Origin: JACCXG01 sp963785755
GTDB taxonomy: Bacteria; Acidobacteriota; Vicinamibacteria; Vicinamibacterales; 2-12-FULL-66-21
Assembly: GCA_963785755.1 (NCBI GenBank)
Contig: CAWAXG010000075.1
Location: 496,001 to 560,000 of the forward strand
DNA: 64,000 nucleotides
Reading direction: 5' to 3'
Positions 35,699 to 44,595 of the stretch are shown in pieces. The notes beneath the pieces are model-generated. The model was given only the letters and a program-made list of their open reading frames with translations, made no database searches and was not told where the DNA came from. The stretch's first letter is position 1. The number at the start of each line of letters is the position of its first letter. The translations under genes were made by a program, and so were the position numbers.

Positions 35699-36292
35699 CT
35701 ACTTCGAGCAGGAACCCCCACCGCTTGCCGGCTTCACTGATGTCACGCGGAGAGTCGGCTCTGACGACGAGCCGCTCGGGCTCGCTCCCGGACTTGTCGC
35801 GCTTCCGGGCGTCGGGGCGCCCGCTGACGGGCTGCCACCGCCGCTCGACCGTGCGGAAACCGACCCGCTGATCTCGACCCGCTTACCGACGTACTGCTGC
35901 AGGTCGTCCCCTCCGCTGAGCCGATAGCTGCTCGGGCGAGCGCTGCCCGACGTGCCCGCGGGTGCACCTGCCGCGGATCCGGCGGCACCAGCCGGCGCCG
36001 CACCTCCGGCAGTCGAGGCGCTTGGGGTGATGTCGGTCAGTACGAAACCACCGGTGCTCGCCCCTGCAGCCGCACCCGGAGCGGCTGTCGAGCCGCCGCC
36101 AGCGGCCTGTACGCAGCCGGTCAGCGTCATCGTCTGCGCCGACGGGCGGTCGGCCGGCTGACTCTGACTGCTCGGCTGACTCGGCGGTTGACTCGGCGGC
36201 TGACTCGGCGGCTGACTCTGAGGCTCCTGAGCTGATACGCCGACTGCGAGCGCGACGCTCAACATCGTCCCGAAAAGAAATTGCCGTTTCAT
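35699..36292 (-). CDS. Small secreted protein with OB-like C-terminal domain
   Basis: ATG 36292 follows GGAGG nine bases upstream; an in-frame ATG six codons earlier has no such site. The signal peptide is FLFGTMLSVALAVGVSA. A Ser-Gln-Pro-Pro repeat (residues ~25-42) links to a domain with MTLTGCVQ, then an Ala/Gly-rich insert, then YRLSGGDDLQQYVGKRVEISGSV and LRVTSVKPASGGGSC. The pattern (a Cys after a beta strand, then GKRVEISG) recurs in acidobacterial exported proteins resembling small OB folds. Function is unknown. Two conserved Cys residues could form a disulfide in the periplasm. Confidence 0.82.
   Translation of the reverse strand: MKRQFLFGTMLSVALAVGVSAQEPQSQPPSQPPSQPPSQPSSQSQPADRPSAQTMTLTGCVQAAGGGSTAAPGAAAGASTGGFVLTDITPSASTAGGAAPAGAAGSAAGAPAGTSGSARPSSYRLSGGDDLQQYVGKRVEISGSVSARSSGGGSPSAGAPTPGSATSPGASPSGSSSEPTLRVTSVKPASGGGSCSK
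36166..36225 (-). repeat. Five 12-base units encoding Ser-Gln-Pro-Pro
   Basis: Units of the type GACTCGGCGGCT lie in tandem (three almost identical at 36178-36213, flanked by two diverged ones). They form the linker after the signal peptide of the small secreted protein and probably vary in number between strains. Confidence 0.8.
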
Positions 36293-37008
36293 TCGCAAAA
36301 CCCTCCACAAAAATGATTCGTGTTTTTAGCGTTGCTGAAAACGCGGCGCCGGAGGGATGGCCGCGCCAGGGACTGCTCCTGAGCGCATGTGATGGTGGGA
36401 GCTGAACTCCGACGCCGCACGCTTTCGATAGCACCGCACGTGCCGAGAGCGAAAGGCTGAGCGCTGCTTCGCAGAAACATCAGCGATTTTCACGTATCCA
36501 CCCAAACGCTCGAGATCGACCTCTGCGACTGGGAGCTGTAGCGATTTCAAACGCGGCTAACGCGACGCCGATACGCCCTTCGGCTCGGTACGCGACGCAC
36601 CCGAGTCGCTCGCCAAGGGCCACGCGATGCCGTCGAAATCACCTCCTGTGAGCCCGGACGATCGAGGATGGTCCGGCAAATCGGGGAGCGATCGTGCGAA
36701 TAGCAGGGGCGCGGGCAACTGTGAGGAAAATCAACTCCCGCTGTGACTTGCGCCGATCGGCCGCAGCGTCGCTGTAATTTGTTCACATGAGGCGAATTCA
36801 CTCGAGCTGATCGAATCGGAGCACTGGTCTCACCGGCTCTGCGATATCGCGACTTATCGACGAGCGGGACGTCGGGATGTAGAAATAGACCCTGTCGACG
36901 GCGCGCGGCCGACATGCGCGGCGGAGGAATTGTCGGGGAAGAAGACTCGTCGGGATTCGAGACGGATCCCGCGTGACCGGTGAGAGTCAGCGAGCTCGAA
37001 CCAATCGA
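36293..37008. other. 716-base gap with no recognised gene
   Basis: The stretch has lower GC in places and contains several frames up to 122 codons. All are Arg/Ser/Pro-rich with no domain pattern, no ribosome binding site and no consistent codon bias. The part next to 36292 carries the leader and ribosome binding site of the small secreted protein. I see no tRNA, long repeat or transposon end. It may hold an undetected regulatory RNA or decayed sequence. Confidence 0.5.
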
Positions 37009-37227
37009 TTAGCTGGCGCGGAAGTACGCGCCGTCGGACCCCAGACACAGAAAGCCCGCGTCAACGAGCGCGTCGAACATTCCCTGACAGCGCGTCTCGT
37101 CTAACATCCACACTCTGCAGGCCTGAGCGCGTGTGAGACGGAGACCGGGAACGTGCGCGTAGCCGCCGAGGATCGTGTCGAGGGCCGATCCGACATCCGC
37201 GTAAGCACAGCTCACAAACGACTGCAT
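37009..37227 (-). CDS. Small winged-helix-like protein (72 aa)
   Basis: ATG 37227 has GAGAG seven bases upstream; the longer frame to 37386 overlaps the divergent gene and is shadow-like. The product reads as a helix-turn-helix pattern: YAHVPGLRLTRAQACRVWML, DETRCQGMFDALVDAGFL, then GAYFRAS. A Pro-Gly-Leu-Arg-Leu-Thr start and a closing Gly-Phe-Leu wing recur in small acidobacterial proteins that look like minimal winged-helix DNA-binding domains. It is divergent from the carboxypeptidase-regulatory-like pair starting at 37321, which it could control; that is inference. Confidence 0.72.
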   Translation of the reverse strand: MQSFVSCAYADVGSALDTILGGYAHVPGLRLTRAQACRVWMLDETRCQGMFDALVDAGFLCLGSDGAYFRAS

Positions 37228-37320
37228 GTGGACTCTCGGGCGTTTTGACGGACGTGGCCCAAGCAATCCAAGTGCCACAACAGTGCTAGACTCTGCGTCG
37301 TCAAAACGCCGGAGGCATCG

Positions 37321-39297
37321 ATGATCGCGCGCGGTCTGCCTTTCGTTCTGGTGATTGCACTCACTAGCGCCACCAGCGCCGGTCAACTGCCCTCATCACC
37401 CGGGACGCCAGACGACACGCCTGGGACCGGGGTCATCGTCGGGCAAGTGATCGATCCAGGCAGCGGCAGAGGCGTACCCGGCGTAATCGTCTCCATCGCC
37501 GGCCCACCCGCAACCCCGGTTCTCCAGAATCCATCAGCGCCGGTCCCGACCCCAAATCCTGCGTCGCTCACCACAGCCGACGGACGGTTTCTGTTCCGCG
37601 ATCTTCGCAAGGGCACGTACTTCATCACCGCAAGCAAGCCCGGGTACCTCACTGGCGCTCATGGCGCACGCCGGCCAGGCGGCGGCAGCGCCCCGATCGA
37701 TCTCGACGACGGCGAGCACGTCACCGACGCGGTGGTGCCGGTATGGAAATGGGGCACGCTGTCGGGCACGGTCACGGACGAAGCGGGCGAACCCGTCGTC
37801 GGGCTCGAGGTACGCGCCTATCGGCGCGGCATCGCGTCGGGACGACGGCAGTTCTCGGCGCCGGTCTTGGGATCTACTGATGATCGCGGCGAATACCGCA
37901 TCTCGAACCTGATGCCTGGTGAGTATGTGGTCGCGGCCGTCGGCATGCAGTCTTCGTTGCCGATGGCTGTAGCCGAGACGCTTCGAGACACCATGCAGGG
38001 CCCGGGCCCCGACCCGACGCGCACGTCGATCATGTCCGCGATGTTCGAAGCCGGCGCGAGAACCCCGCCGATGATGCCCGGCATGTCGAACGCAGTTCAG
38101 GTCGGCTCGTCACTGCAGACCGTCACCGGGCCCGTTCCGCCGCCCGTCACTGACGAGGCACGCGTCCTCACGTATCCCACGACGTTTCATCCTGCGGCGC
38201 GCACGCTTCGCGAAGCGACCGTGCTCACGCTTCGGTCCGGCGAGGATCGCACCGGTATCGACTTCGATCTGAAGCCTCTGCGTGCGACGCGTGTCTCCGG
38301 AACGATCGTTGGTCCGGACGGTCCCGGCGCCCTGATCGCCGTCAGGCTCGAACCGGCCGATGGGGACATCGTGATCGAACCGGAAGCAGTGACGATGACC
38401 GATGCGTCTGGAGCGTTCGTGTTTCCGTCGGTGCCTTCGGGGCAGTACACGCTGCGCGCCTCGCGCGTGCCGAGGCCCACGGCGGCTGGCGGGCCGATGA
38501 CCATCGTGCAGAGCGGCGGCATGACGGTATCGAGCGTCAGCGGACCAGCGCCCGCGCTGCCGCCAGCTTCAACCGATCCCACCTTGTGGGCAGCCATGCC
38601 GCTCGCCGTGGGTCAGACTCCGCTGACCGGCATGACGATCACGATGCAGACCGGATCGCGAGTCAGCGGCCGCATCGTGTTCGAGGGCACGGCGGATCGG
38701 CCGGATGCGGCGCAGATGCAGCGCCTCCCGATTCTCCTCGAGCCGGAAGGTGGCGCGCTGAACCTGCGCGCGGTGCCACCCGGCCGCGTCGATGCCGATG
38801 GCAACTTCTCCACGGGCGGCGTCCCCGGAGGTCGGTATTTCGTCCGGTCGCCTGTTGCGCCGCCCAACTGGCACTTCAAGGAGGCGCGATACGAGAGCAT
38901 CGATCTCGCCGATGTCGCGATTGCGCTCGAGGGCAAGGATGTGAGCGGCGTGACGATCGTCTTCACCGACCGGCCGACCGAGTTGTCCGGAACGATCCGG
39001 AGTGGGCAGGGTACAGTCGACCCGGACGCCACCGTGCTGGTGTTCCCCGCCGAACCCGAGCGGTGGCAGTCACCGAATCCGCGCCGGATGCGCAGCGTTC
39101 GCGCATCGAAGGACGGCGTATACAAGACGACCGGCCTGCCGCCCGGCGATTACTACGCGGTCGCCGTGCCGGACGAATCGACGGTCGACTGGCAGGATTC
39201 GCGGCTGCTCGCGAGCTTCGCGCGAGACGCCACGCGCATTTCGCTGGACGACGGGGAGAAGAGGGCGCAGGACCTCCGGACTCAGCAGAAGAGGTGA
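37321..39297 (+). CDS. Exported carboxypeptidase-regulatory-like multi-domain protein
   Basis: The ATG is preceded by GGAGG and a signal peptide (LPFVLVIALTSATSAGQ) follows. The 658 residues consist of successive beta-sandwich domains of the carboxypeptidase D regulatory-like/transthyretin-like type. Examples are IVGQVIDPGSGRGVPGVIV with FLFRDLRKGTYFITASKPGY, LSGTVTDEAGEPVVGLEV with YRISNLMPGEYVVAA, VSGTIVGPDGPGALIAV, and a last copy near 545 (ELSGTIRSGQGTVDP with YKTTGLPPGDYYAVAVPD). No membrane anchor or enzyme domain is present. Such arrays are abundant in Acidobacteriota and presumably bind ligands or the envelope. The next gene is a paralogue starting three bases later. Confidence 0.87.
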   Translation: MIARGLPFVLVIALTSATSAGQLPSSPGTPDDTPGTGVIVGQVIDPGSGRGVPGVIVSIAGPPATPVLQNPSAPVPTPNPASLTTADGRFLFRDLRKGTYFITASKPGYLTGAHGARRPGGGSAPIDLDDGEHVTDAVVPVWKWGTLSGTVTDEAGEPVVGLEVRAYRRGIASGRRQFSAPVLGSTDDRGEYRISNLMPGEYVVAAVGMQSSLPMAVAETLRDTMQGPGPDPTRTSIMSAMFEAGARTPPMMPGMSNAVQVGSSLQTVTGPVPPPVTDEARVLTYPTTFHPAARTLREATVLTLRSGEDRTGIDFDLKPLRATRVSGTIVGPDGPGALIAVRLEPADGDIVIEPEAVTMTDASGAFVFPSVPSGQYTLRASRVPRPTAAGGPMTIVQSGGMTVSSVSGPAPALPPASTDPTLWAAMPLAVGQTPLTGMTITMQTGSRVSGRIVFEGTADRPDAAQMQRLPILLEPEGGALNLRAVPPGRVDADGNFSTGGVPGGRYFVRSPVAPPNWHFKEARYESIDLADVAIALEGKDVSGVTIVFTDRPTELSGTIRSGQGTVDPDATVLVFPAEPERWQSPNPRRMRSVRASKDGVYKTTGLPPGDYYAVAVPDESTVDWQDSRLLASFARDATRISLDDGEKRAQDLRTQQKR

Positions 39298-39299
39298 TC

Positions 39300-41122
39300 A
39301 TGACCAGCCATCTCCTGCTCGCCCTGGCTTTGTGGTTCACCCAGCAGCCGCCGCGGGATGCCGCGGCCGGAAAAGCGGCAACACCGACCGTGGGCACGGC
39401 CAGCATCTCGGGCATCGTTGTGACCGATGACCCGGATCGGAAGCCGGTGCGGCGCGCGCGCGTCTCGATCATGGACAACGAACGCCGCCACGGTGCGACC
39501 GTCGTGACCGACGAGTCGGGACGGTTCACGTTCAAGAACGTTCCCGCGGGGCGCTACTCGATCACGCCCACGAAGGCTGCATGGGTCGGGACTTCCTACG
39601 GTGCGACGCGGCCCAACCGTCCGGGCACGCCGATTACGGTTGCCGACGGTCAACACGTCGACAAGCTCACGATCCGGCTCGCGCGCGGCGCCGTGATTAC
39701 AGGCACCGTGACCGATGAGTACGGGCGTCCGATGGTCAGGGCGTCGGTCACGGCGTTTCGATACATTTTTCAGGGCGGCACGCGCACGCCGATCCCCGCC
39801 GGGCCCATCGCGACGACCGACGATCGAGGTGTCTTCCGCATCTACGGGCTGGCACCCGGACAATATCTGGTCGGTACGTCACCTCGCGGCGCGACCGGCC
39901 CCCCCGGAGGCGAGCTGCGGCAGACTACCGACGCCGAGATTCAACGGGCGCTTGCCGAACGCGGTCGCGGCAATCGCGCGCCGGATCACACGCGCCAGGA
40001 CGAGCGCAGCACGACCGTCGCCTACGCGGCCGTGTTCTACCCCGGGACCACAATGGTGTCGCAGGGCTCGCTGATCTCAGTCGCCGCCGGTGAAGAGCGC
40101 AGCGGAATCGACTTTCAGGCGTCCCTCGTGCCGACGTCGCGCGTCGAAGGCACAGTGGTCCTGCCCGACGGCGGTGTCGCAGCAGCCGTATCGGTGAACC
40201 TCGTGTCCAGCGATGGAGCCACGCCAGGCTTCGGATTCGAGAACTTCAGAGTCAGCCGCACCAGCGCCGAAGGACGGTTCCTTTTCTCGGGGTTGCCGTC
40301 CGGGCGGTACACCATCCTCTCGAGAGCCGCGTCGCCGCGCGATTCCGCCGGCGCCCGCGACTCCGCCGGCTGGCCGTCCGGCCCAGCCGACCACGCCGTC
40401 GTTGTGGGCCATGTCCGATATCGTCCTCGACGGCCAGAACGTAAGCGGACTGACGCTCACCCTCCAGCCGGGATTCACGGTCTCGGGCCGCCTCGATTTC
40501 AAGGGCACGCTGGCGCCGCCAGACGTCTCGCGAGCTGCGCATCCAGCTGATGCCCATCACATCCCCCGGGCAGGTCGTATCCGGCGTATCGCCGGCCGTC
40601 GTCAACGCGGACGGCAGCTTCACGATGACGCGGGCGTGACGCCGGGACAGGACCCGGGTCATGGCGGCGACACCGAGTGTCCGGCCTGACGAGCCAGGCT
40701 GGGTCCTGATGTCGGCGGTGTTCAATGGACGCGATGCGCTCGATACGCCACTCGAGCTCCGCCAAAGTGTCAGCGACGCCCTGCTCACCTTCAGCGACCG
40801 CCCGGCGGAATTGTCCGGTTCACTGCAGGATCCAGCGGGCCGACCCGCGCCCGACTACTACGTCATCGTGTTTTCGTCGGACCGCACGCATTGGACACCG
40901 CAGTCCCGCCGGGTCCGCGCGATGCGGCCCTCAGCCGAGGGACGATTCACCGTCCGCAACCTGCCGGCCGGGGACTACCTGATTGCCGCGGTGACCGATA
41001 TCGAGGACGGCGAATGGGGTGACCCTGGCGTGCTGCAGCAGCTGTCGACCGTCTCGATGAAGCTCACCCTCGCGGAGGGCGAAAAGAAGAGCCAGGACAT
41101 CCAGGTTGGCGCAATCCGGTAA
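39300..41122 (+). CDS. Paralogous carboxypeptidase-regulatory-like protein (several frameshifts)
   Basis: It starts at ATG 39300, with AGAGG upstream and two bases after the previous stop. The signal-like start (LLLALALWFTQQPP) leads into domains resembling the upstream paralogue: ISGIVVTDDPDRKPVRRARV, FTFKNVPAGRYSITPTK, ITGTVTDEYGRPMVRASV. The frame breaks near 40340, after which the +1 frame gives TPSLWAMSDIVLDGQNVSGL. It breaks again near 40530, giving ELRIQLMPITSPGQVVSGV. Around 40640 a compensating pair restores RVMAATPSVRPDEPGW and the final domain to 41122. The conserved sequence on both sides of each break suggests either a recent pseudogene or indel errors; intact length would be ~606 residues, close to its neighbour. 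Confidence 0.78.
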
Positions 41123-41167
41123 ACTTTGGCGCCCCGATCTGCGTCACACGACGTCTAGGAGGTGAGG

Positions 41168-41914
41168 ATGGCGTGGTGGTCACGCAAGTCGCACGCGGGG
41201 GCCGATCAGGACGACGGGCGCGACCCGGCGCTGCCGATCATCCGGCTCGAAGGCATCTCGAAGGTGTTCAAAGGAGAGGCCGACGAGGAAACGCACGCGC
41301 TGAGAGAGGTCACGATTGACATCCAGCGCGGCGAGTACGTGTCGATTTCTGGACCGTCGGGGTGCGGCAAATCGACGTTTCTCTCAATCCTCGCGCTGCT
41401 CGAGAGCGCGAACGCGGGCACGTACTGGCTGAACGGCCGGCGGACGGATCGGCTTGCCCCGTCCGAGCGCGCGCGTGCGCGCAGCCTGGACATCGGGCTC
41501 ATCTTCCAGAGCTTCAACCTGATCGGCGACATGACGGTCTACGAGAACGTCGAGTATCCGCTGACGCTGCGGAGCGCGACGCCGCGCGAACGGGCCGAGA
41601 AAGTGCACGCCGCCCTCGAACGCGTGGGCATGGCCTCGCGCGGGAAGCAGCGCCCGGGCCAGCTGTCGGGCGGCCATCAGCAGCTGGTTGCCATCGCGCG
41701 GGCGATCGCCGGCAAGCCGCCGATCCTGCTCGCCGATGAGCCCACGGGCAACCTCGACTCGAAGAGCGGCGACGCGCTCATGGAGATGATGTCAGAGCTG
41801 CACGCGGGGGGCGCAACGGTCTGCCTGGCGACGCACAATCCGAACTACATTGCGCTCGCGCAAAGGCACGTCTATCTGTTCGATGGCCGGGTCGTGGCTG
41901 AGCCGGTGGCCTGA
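41168..41914 (+). CDS. Orphan MacB/LolD-type ABC ATPase
   Basis: AGGAGG five bases before ATG 41168 fixes the start; GTG 41162 overlaps it. The 248-residue ATPase has Walker A GPSGCGKST, Q-loop LIFQSFNLIGDMTVYENV, signature LSGGHQQ (His where Gln is usual), Walker B ILLADEPTGNLDS and switch His in CLATHNP. FNLIGDMTVYENVEYPL is characteristic of the MacB/FtsE/LolD mechanotransmission group. No FtsX-like permease gene follows; the next gene is convergent and unrelated. It lies 46 bases after the paralogous regulatory-like gene and is probably cotranscribed. Confidence 0.92.
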   Translation: MAWWSRKSHAGADQDDGRDPALPIIRLEGISKVFKGEADEETHALREVTIDIQRGEYVSISGPSGCGKSTFLSILALLESANAGTYWLNGRRTDRLAPSERARARSLDIGLIFQSFNLIGDMTVYENVEYPLTLRSATPRERAEKVHAALERVGMASRGKQRPGQLSGGHQQLVAIARAIAGKPPILLADEPTGNLDSKSGDALMEMMSELHAGGATVCLATHNPNYIALAQRHVYLFDGRVVAEPVA

Positions 41915-41916
41915 GC

Positions 41917-41938
41917 GCGCGCCGCTGAAGCGGCGCGC
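41917..41938. terminator. Bidirectional GC hairpin between convergent genes
   Basis: GCGCGCCGC at 41917-41925 pairs with GCGGCGCGC at 41930-41938 around a TGAA loop, between the ABC ATPase stop (41914) and the spermidine-synthase-like stop (41951). There is no T tract. Its position and perfect nine-pair stem favour a shared termination or mRNA-end signal. Confidence 0.6.
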
Positions 41939-41950
41939 TACGGGCGTCCG

Positions 41951-44374
41951 CTACCGACCCTGCTGCCTGGCGATCCCCATCCGCAGCGCCTGCAGCGTCG
42001 CCTCGGATCCGGCGAACAGCTCGTCGGGGAACCGCGTGGCGTGCTTGAGCATGTCCGCATAGATGACGTCGCTCCGATACAGATTCAGGCCGAGTCCCGC
42101 GAGGTATTGCAGACGGAGGTTCCGGTCGCGATTGATGATCGCATCGCTCATCCACGGTTCCAGATCCGGCCGTTTGCCGGCGTAGGTCGAGAACAGGTCG
42201 ATGGCGGAGAGCATGCCGATTTCCGACAGCGACTGCGCGACCCGCGCATACTCCGGGCTCTTCAGCATCTGCTCGATCTGATCGACGTCGATCTTGACTG
42301 GATCGACGGTCCCCATCAGCACCAGGTCGTAGCCGGCTCCGTTCTGCGTGTTCCCCCACACCACACCGTTGGGAAACGCCTCGAGAAAGGTCGCGATCTC
42401 GCTCTTCACCGCCGCCGAGTTGCTCTCGTACAGCTGCACGAACAGGGTGACCACACCGCCCGGGTTCAGGTGCTCCTTGACCTCCTCGAAGAACTCGCGG
42501 GTATAGAGCATCGCCGCGCCCTTGACCCATGGATCGAGCGGGTCCGAGGTAATCGCGTCGAACTTCTCGTCGGTGGTCATGAGGAAGTGCCGCGCGTCGT
42601 CCAGGATCAGCCGCGTCTTCGGATTCTTGTAGACGTCGAAGTTGTGGGCGCCAAAATGCAGCGAGGCCATCACCGGCACGAGCGGTTCGATCTCGGCGAT
42701 CGTGATCTGTTCCAGCTTGGGCTCGATCGAGACGGCGCCGGCCGTCACCCCCGCGCCAAAGCCGATGACGAGGACGCGTTTCTTCTCTTTCGGGATGAGC
42801 GTCGTCATGTGGCCGAGCATGCGCTGCAGCCTCATGTCCTGCGGCTCACTCGAGGCCTGGACCTTCCCGGCGTTGTGGTAGTTCAGCACGCCGTTGGACA
42901 GACGCGTGACCGCGATCGACGCGTTCCAGCCCTCGCGCATGTCGATGACTTCGGCCTGTCCGATGCGGCTGGCGGCATAGCGGCCGTAGGCGACGAGAAT
43001 CGCCGGCACCGGGTGGACGTTGCGCGCGAGCCAGGCCGCGAGCATCGCGGCGGCCACGATCAGCAGCGTGCCACCGATGCGCATGCGCCCCCGCGCCTCT
43101 TCCTTCCCGGTCTCCGCGGACGCGGCATCGAGCGCGAGCAGCGACGACATCACCGACAGCACGATCAACAACTGCTGCGCGCGCTGACTGCCGACCCACA
43201 CCACGAGCACCAGGCTCGACACCAGCGAACCGACAATCGCGCCGACGGTGTTCGCGGCATAGACGCCGCCGACCAGGCGCGCCGGATCCTGGCGTTCGCC
43301 CGCGACCGAGGCCAGGGCCAGCGGGAAGCTGGCGCCCCAGAGAATTGCGCCCGGCAGCATCGCCCAGAGCGAGCGCACGAGATCCAGCTGGAACGTGTAC
43401 CAGGGACTGCTCGACATCGACGGATCGATCGGCCAGTACGGCAACGACTGGGTCAGGATGTACGCGGCCCACGCAATGGCGCCGGCGAGCAGCATCTGGA
43501 CCCAGGCCAGCGCCAGACGCGGACGCGCGATGTTGCGTGACACCGCCGATCCGACGCTGCTGCCGATGCCGAGGCCGAGCAGGAACACGGCGAGGATCAA
43601 CGAGAACGTGTAGACGGTGCCGCCATAGAGCAGCGACAGGATCCGCGTCCAGATGACTTCGGCGCCGAGCGCGGTCATCCCGGAGATGGCGATGGCGCCG
43701 TAGATCCCCCAGGCGCTGCGGTCCCGCGTGATCGCCGTCGTCTCGACTTCCACCGGCGTGTACGGCGTGACCCTCGCGATCGCCAGGGCGATCACCGCGA
43801 CGAGCACATTGAGCGCCACGGCCGCGAACGTCGCCACCACCATGTCGTGAACACGCAGGAGATAGAAGCCCGCCGTCAGGCTCCCGAGAACGGCGCCCGC
43901 GATGTTGCCGCCGTAGAAGAAACCAAGCCAGGACACACCCTGGGGCGTGGTCTGGACCCACCGCGCGATCGCCGGCAGGGTCGCCCCCATCAGCAGCGTC
44001 GGCGGCAGCAGACAGAGGGCGGCCGCGATGCCGCGCAGCAGAATACCGACGATGCCGGCGCCCGCGATCGACGTGTACGCGCTCGTCAGGACAGGCATCA
44101 GGATCAGCACCAGGATGCCGACGACCGCGATGCCGAGCTCGAGGTAGGCGTAGACCTTCAGCGGGTGATGCGCGGCGGAAATCCGCCGTGGCAGCCAGAG
44201 GCTGCCCAGGCACATGCCACCCATGAAGGTACCGAGAAGGACACCCAGCGACACCGCCGAGGAACCGATCGTGAGCTGCAGGAGTTGAAACCAGACGACT
44301 TCGTAAATCAACGCCGCGCAGCCACTGCCGACGAAAAGCAACAGCAGCGCTGGCAGGTACCGGCGCTCGTTCAT
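41951..44374 (-). CDS. Spermidine-synthase-like membrane fusion protein
   Basis: The 807-residue protein has an N-terminal MFS-like polytopic region of ~12-14 helices (from LLLFVGSGCAALIYEVVWFQLL, the typical fused-spermidine-synthase opening, to about residue 455). A C-terminal spermidine-synthase-like Rossmann domain follows: VLVIGFGAGVTAGAV (near 540), ITIAEIEPLVPVMASLHF, LILDDARHFLMTTDEKFDAITSDP, YTREFFEEVKEHLNPGGVV. Family members are widespread in Acidobacteriota and their reaction is unproven; a polyamine synthase role should not be assumed. It is divergent from the metallophosphoesterase gene. Confidence 0.9.
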   Translation of the reverse strand: MNERRYLPALLLLFVGSGCAALIYEVVWFQLLQLTIGSSAVSLGVLLGTFMGGMCLGSLWLPRRISAAHHPLKVYAYLELGIAVVGILVLILMPVLTSAYTSIAGAGIVGILLRGIAAALCLLPPTLLMGATLPAIARWVQTTPQGVSWLGFFYGGNIAGAVLGSLTAGFYLLRVHDMVVATFAAVALNVLVAVIALAIARVTPYTPVEVETTAITRDRSAWGIYGAIAISGMTALGAEVIWTRILSLLYGGTVYTFSLILAVFLLGLGIGSSVGSAVSRNIARPRLALAWVQMLLAGAIAWAAYILTQSLPYWPIDPSMSSSPWYTFQLDLVRSLWAMLPGAILWGASFPLALASVAGERQDPARLVGGVYAANTVGAIVGSLVSSLVLVVWVGSQRAQQLLIVLSVMSSLLALDAASAETGKEEARGRMRIGGTLLIVAAAMLAAWLARNVHPVPAILVAYGRYAASRIGQAEVIDMREGWNASIAVTRLSNGVLNYHNAGKVQASSEPQDMRLQRMLGHMTTLIPKEKKRVLVIGFGAGVTAGAVSIEPKLEQITIAEIEPLVPVMASLHFGAHNFDVYKNPKTRLILDDARHFLMTTDEKFDAITSDPLDPWVKGAAMLYTREFFEEVKEHLNPGGVVTLFVQLYESNSAAVKSEIATFLEAFPNGVVWGNTQNGAGYDLVLMGTVDPVKIDVDQIEQMLKSPEYARVAQSLSEIGMLSAIDLFSTYAGKRPDLEPWMSDAIINRDRNLRLQYLAGLGLNLYRSDVIYADMLKHATRFPDELFAGSEATLQALRMGIARQQGR

Positions 44375-44595
44375 GAATTCACCTTCACGGGGTTGTGATC
44401 AGGTCCTCAGCCTTTGTAGAAGACAGACGGCAAGGCGGCTGGGAAACAGGGATGGTACCACGATTTACCGTGCGTTTTACGACGACGCGGACGGCTTTGT
44501 TACGTTTTCGGACAGCCTGGACATCACCCGGATCGCCGGGCGGGCGGGCACGCGCTCCAGGCCAATTCGCGCGCCGAGATGTATCATGCCTCTGC

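Noticed and set aside
36547..36915. 122-codon minus-strand frame in the 36.3-37.0 kb gap
   Set aside because: It is Arg/Ser/Pro-rich with no ribosome binding site, motif or hydrophobic pattern; I judged it chance.
37245..37292. Promoter for the carboxypeptidase-regulatory-like pair (TTGACG and TAGACT)
   Set aside because: The two hexamers are 36 bases apart, far from the usual 16-18, and consensus promoters are not established for this organism.
42041..43540. 499-codon plus-strand frame opposite the spermidine-synthase-like gene
   Set aside because: It is His/Arg/Asp-rich shadow sequence with no signal, motif or start site.
41951..44374. Calling this gene speE (spermidine synthase)
   Set aside because: The C-terminal domain is only synthase-like and is fused to a transporter-like membrane region. 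Activity in this family is unproven.
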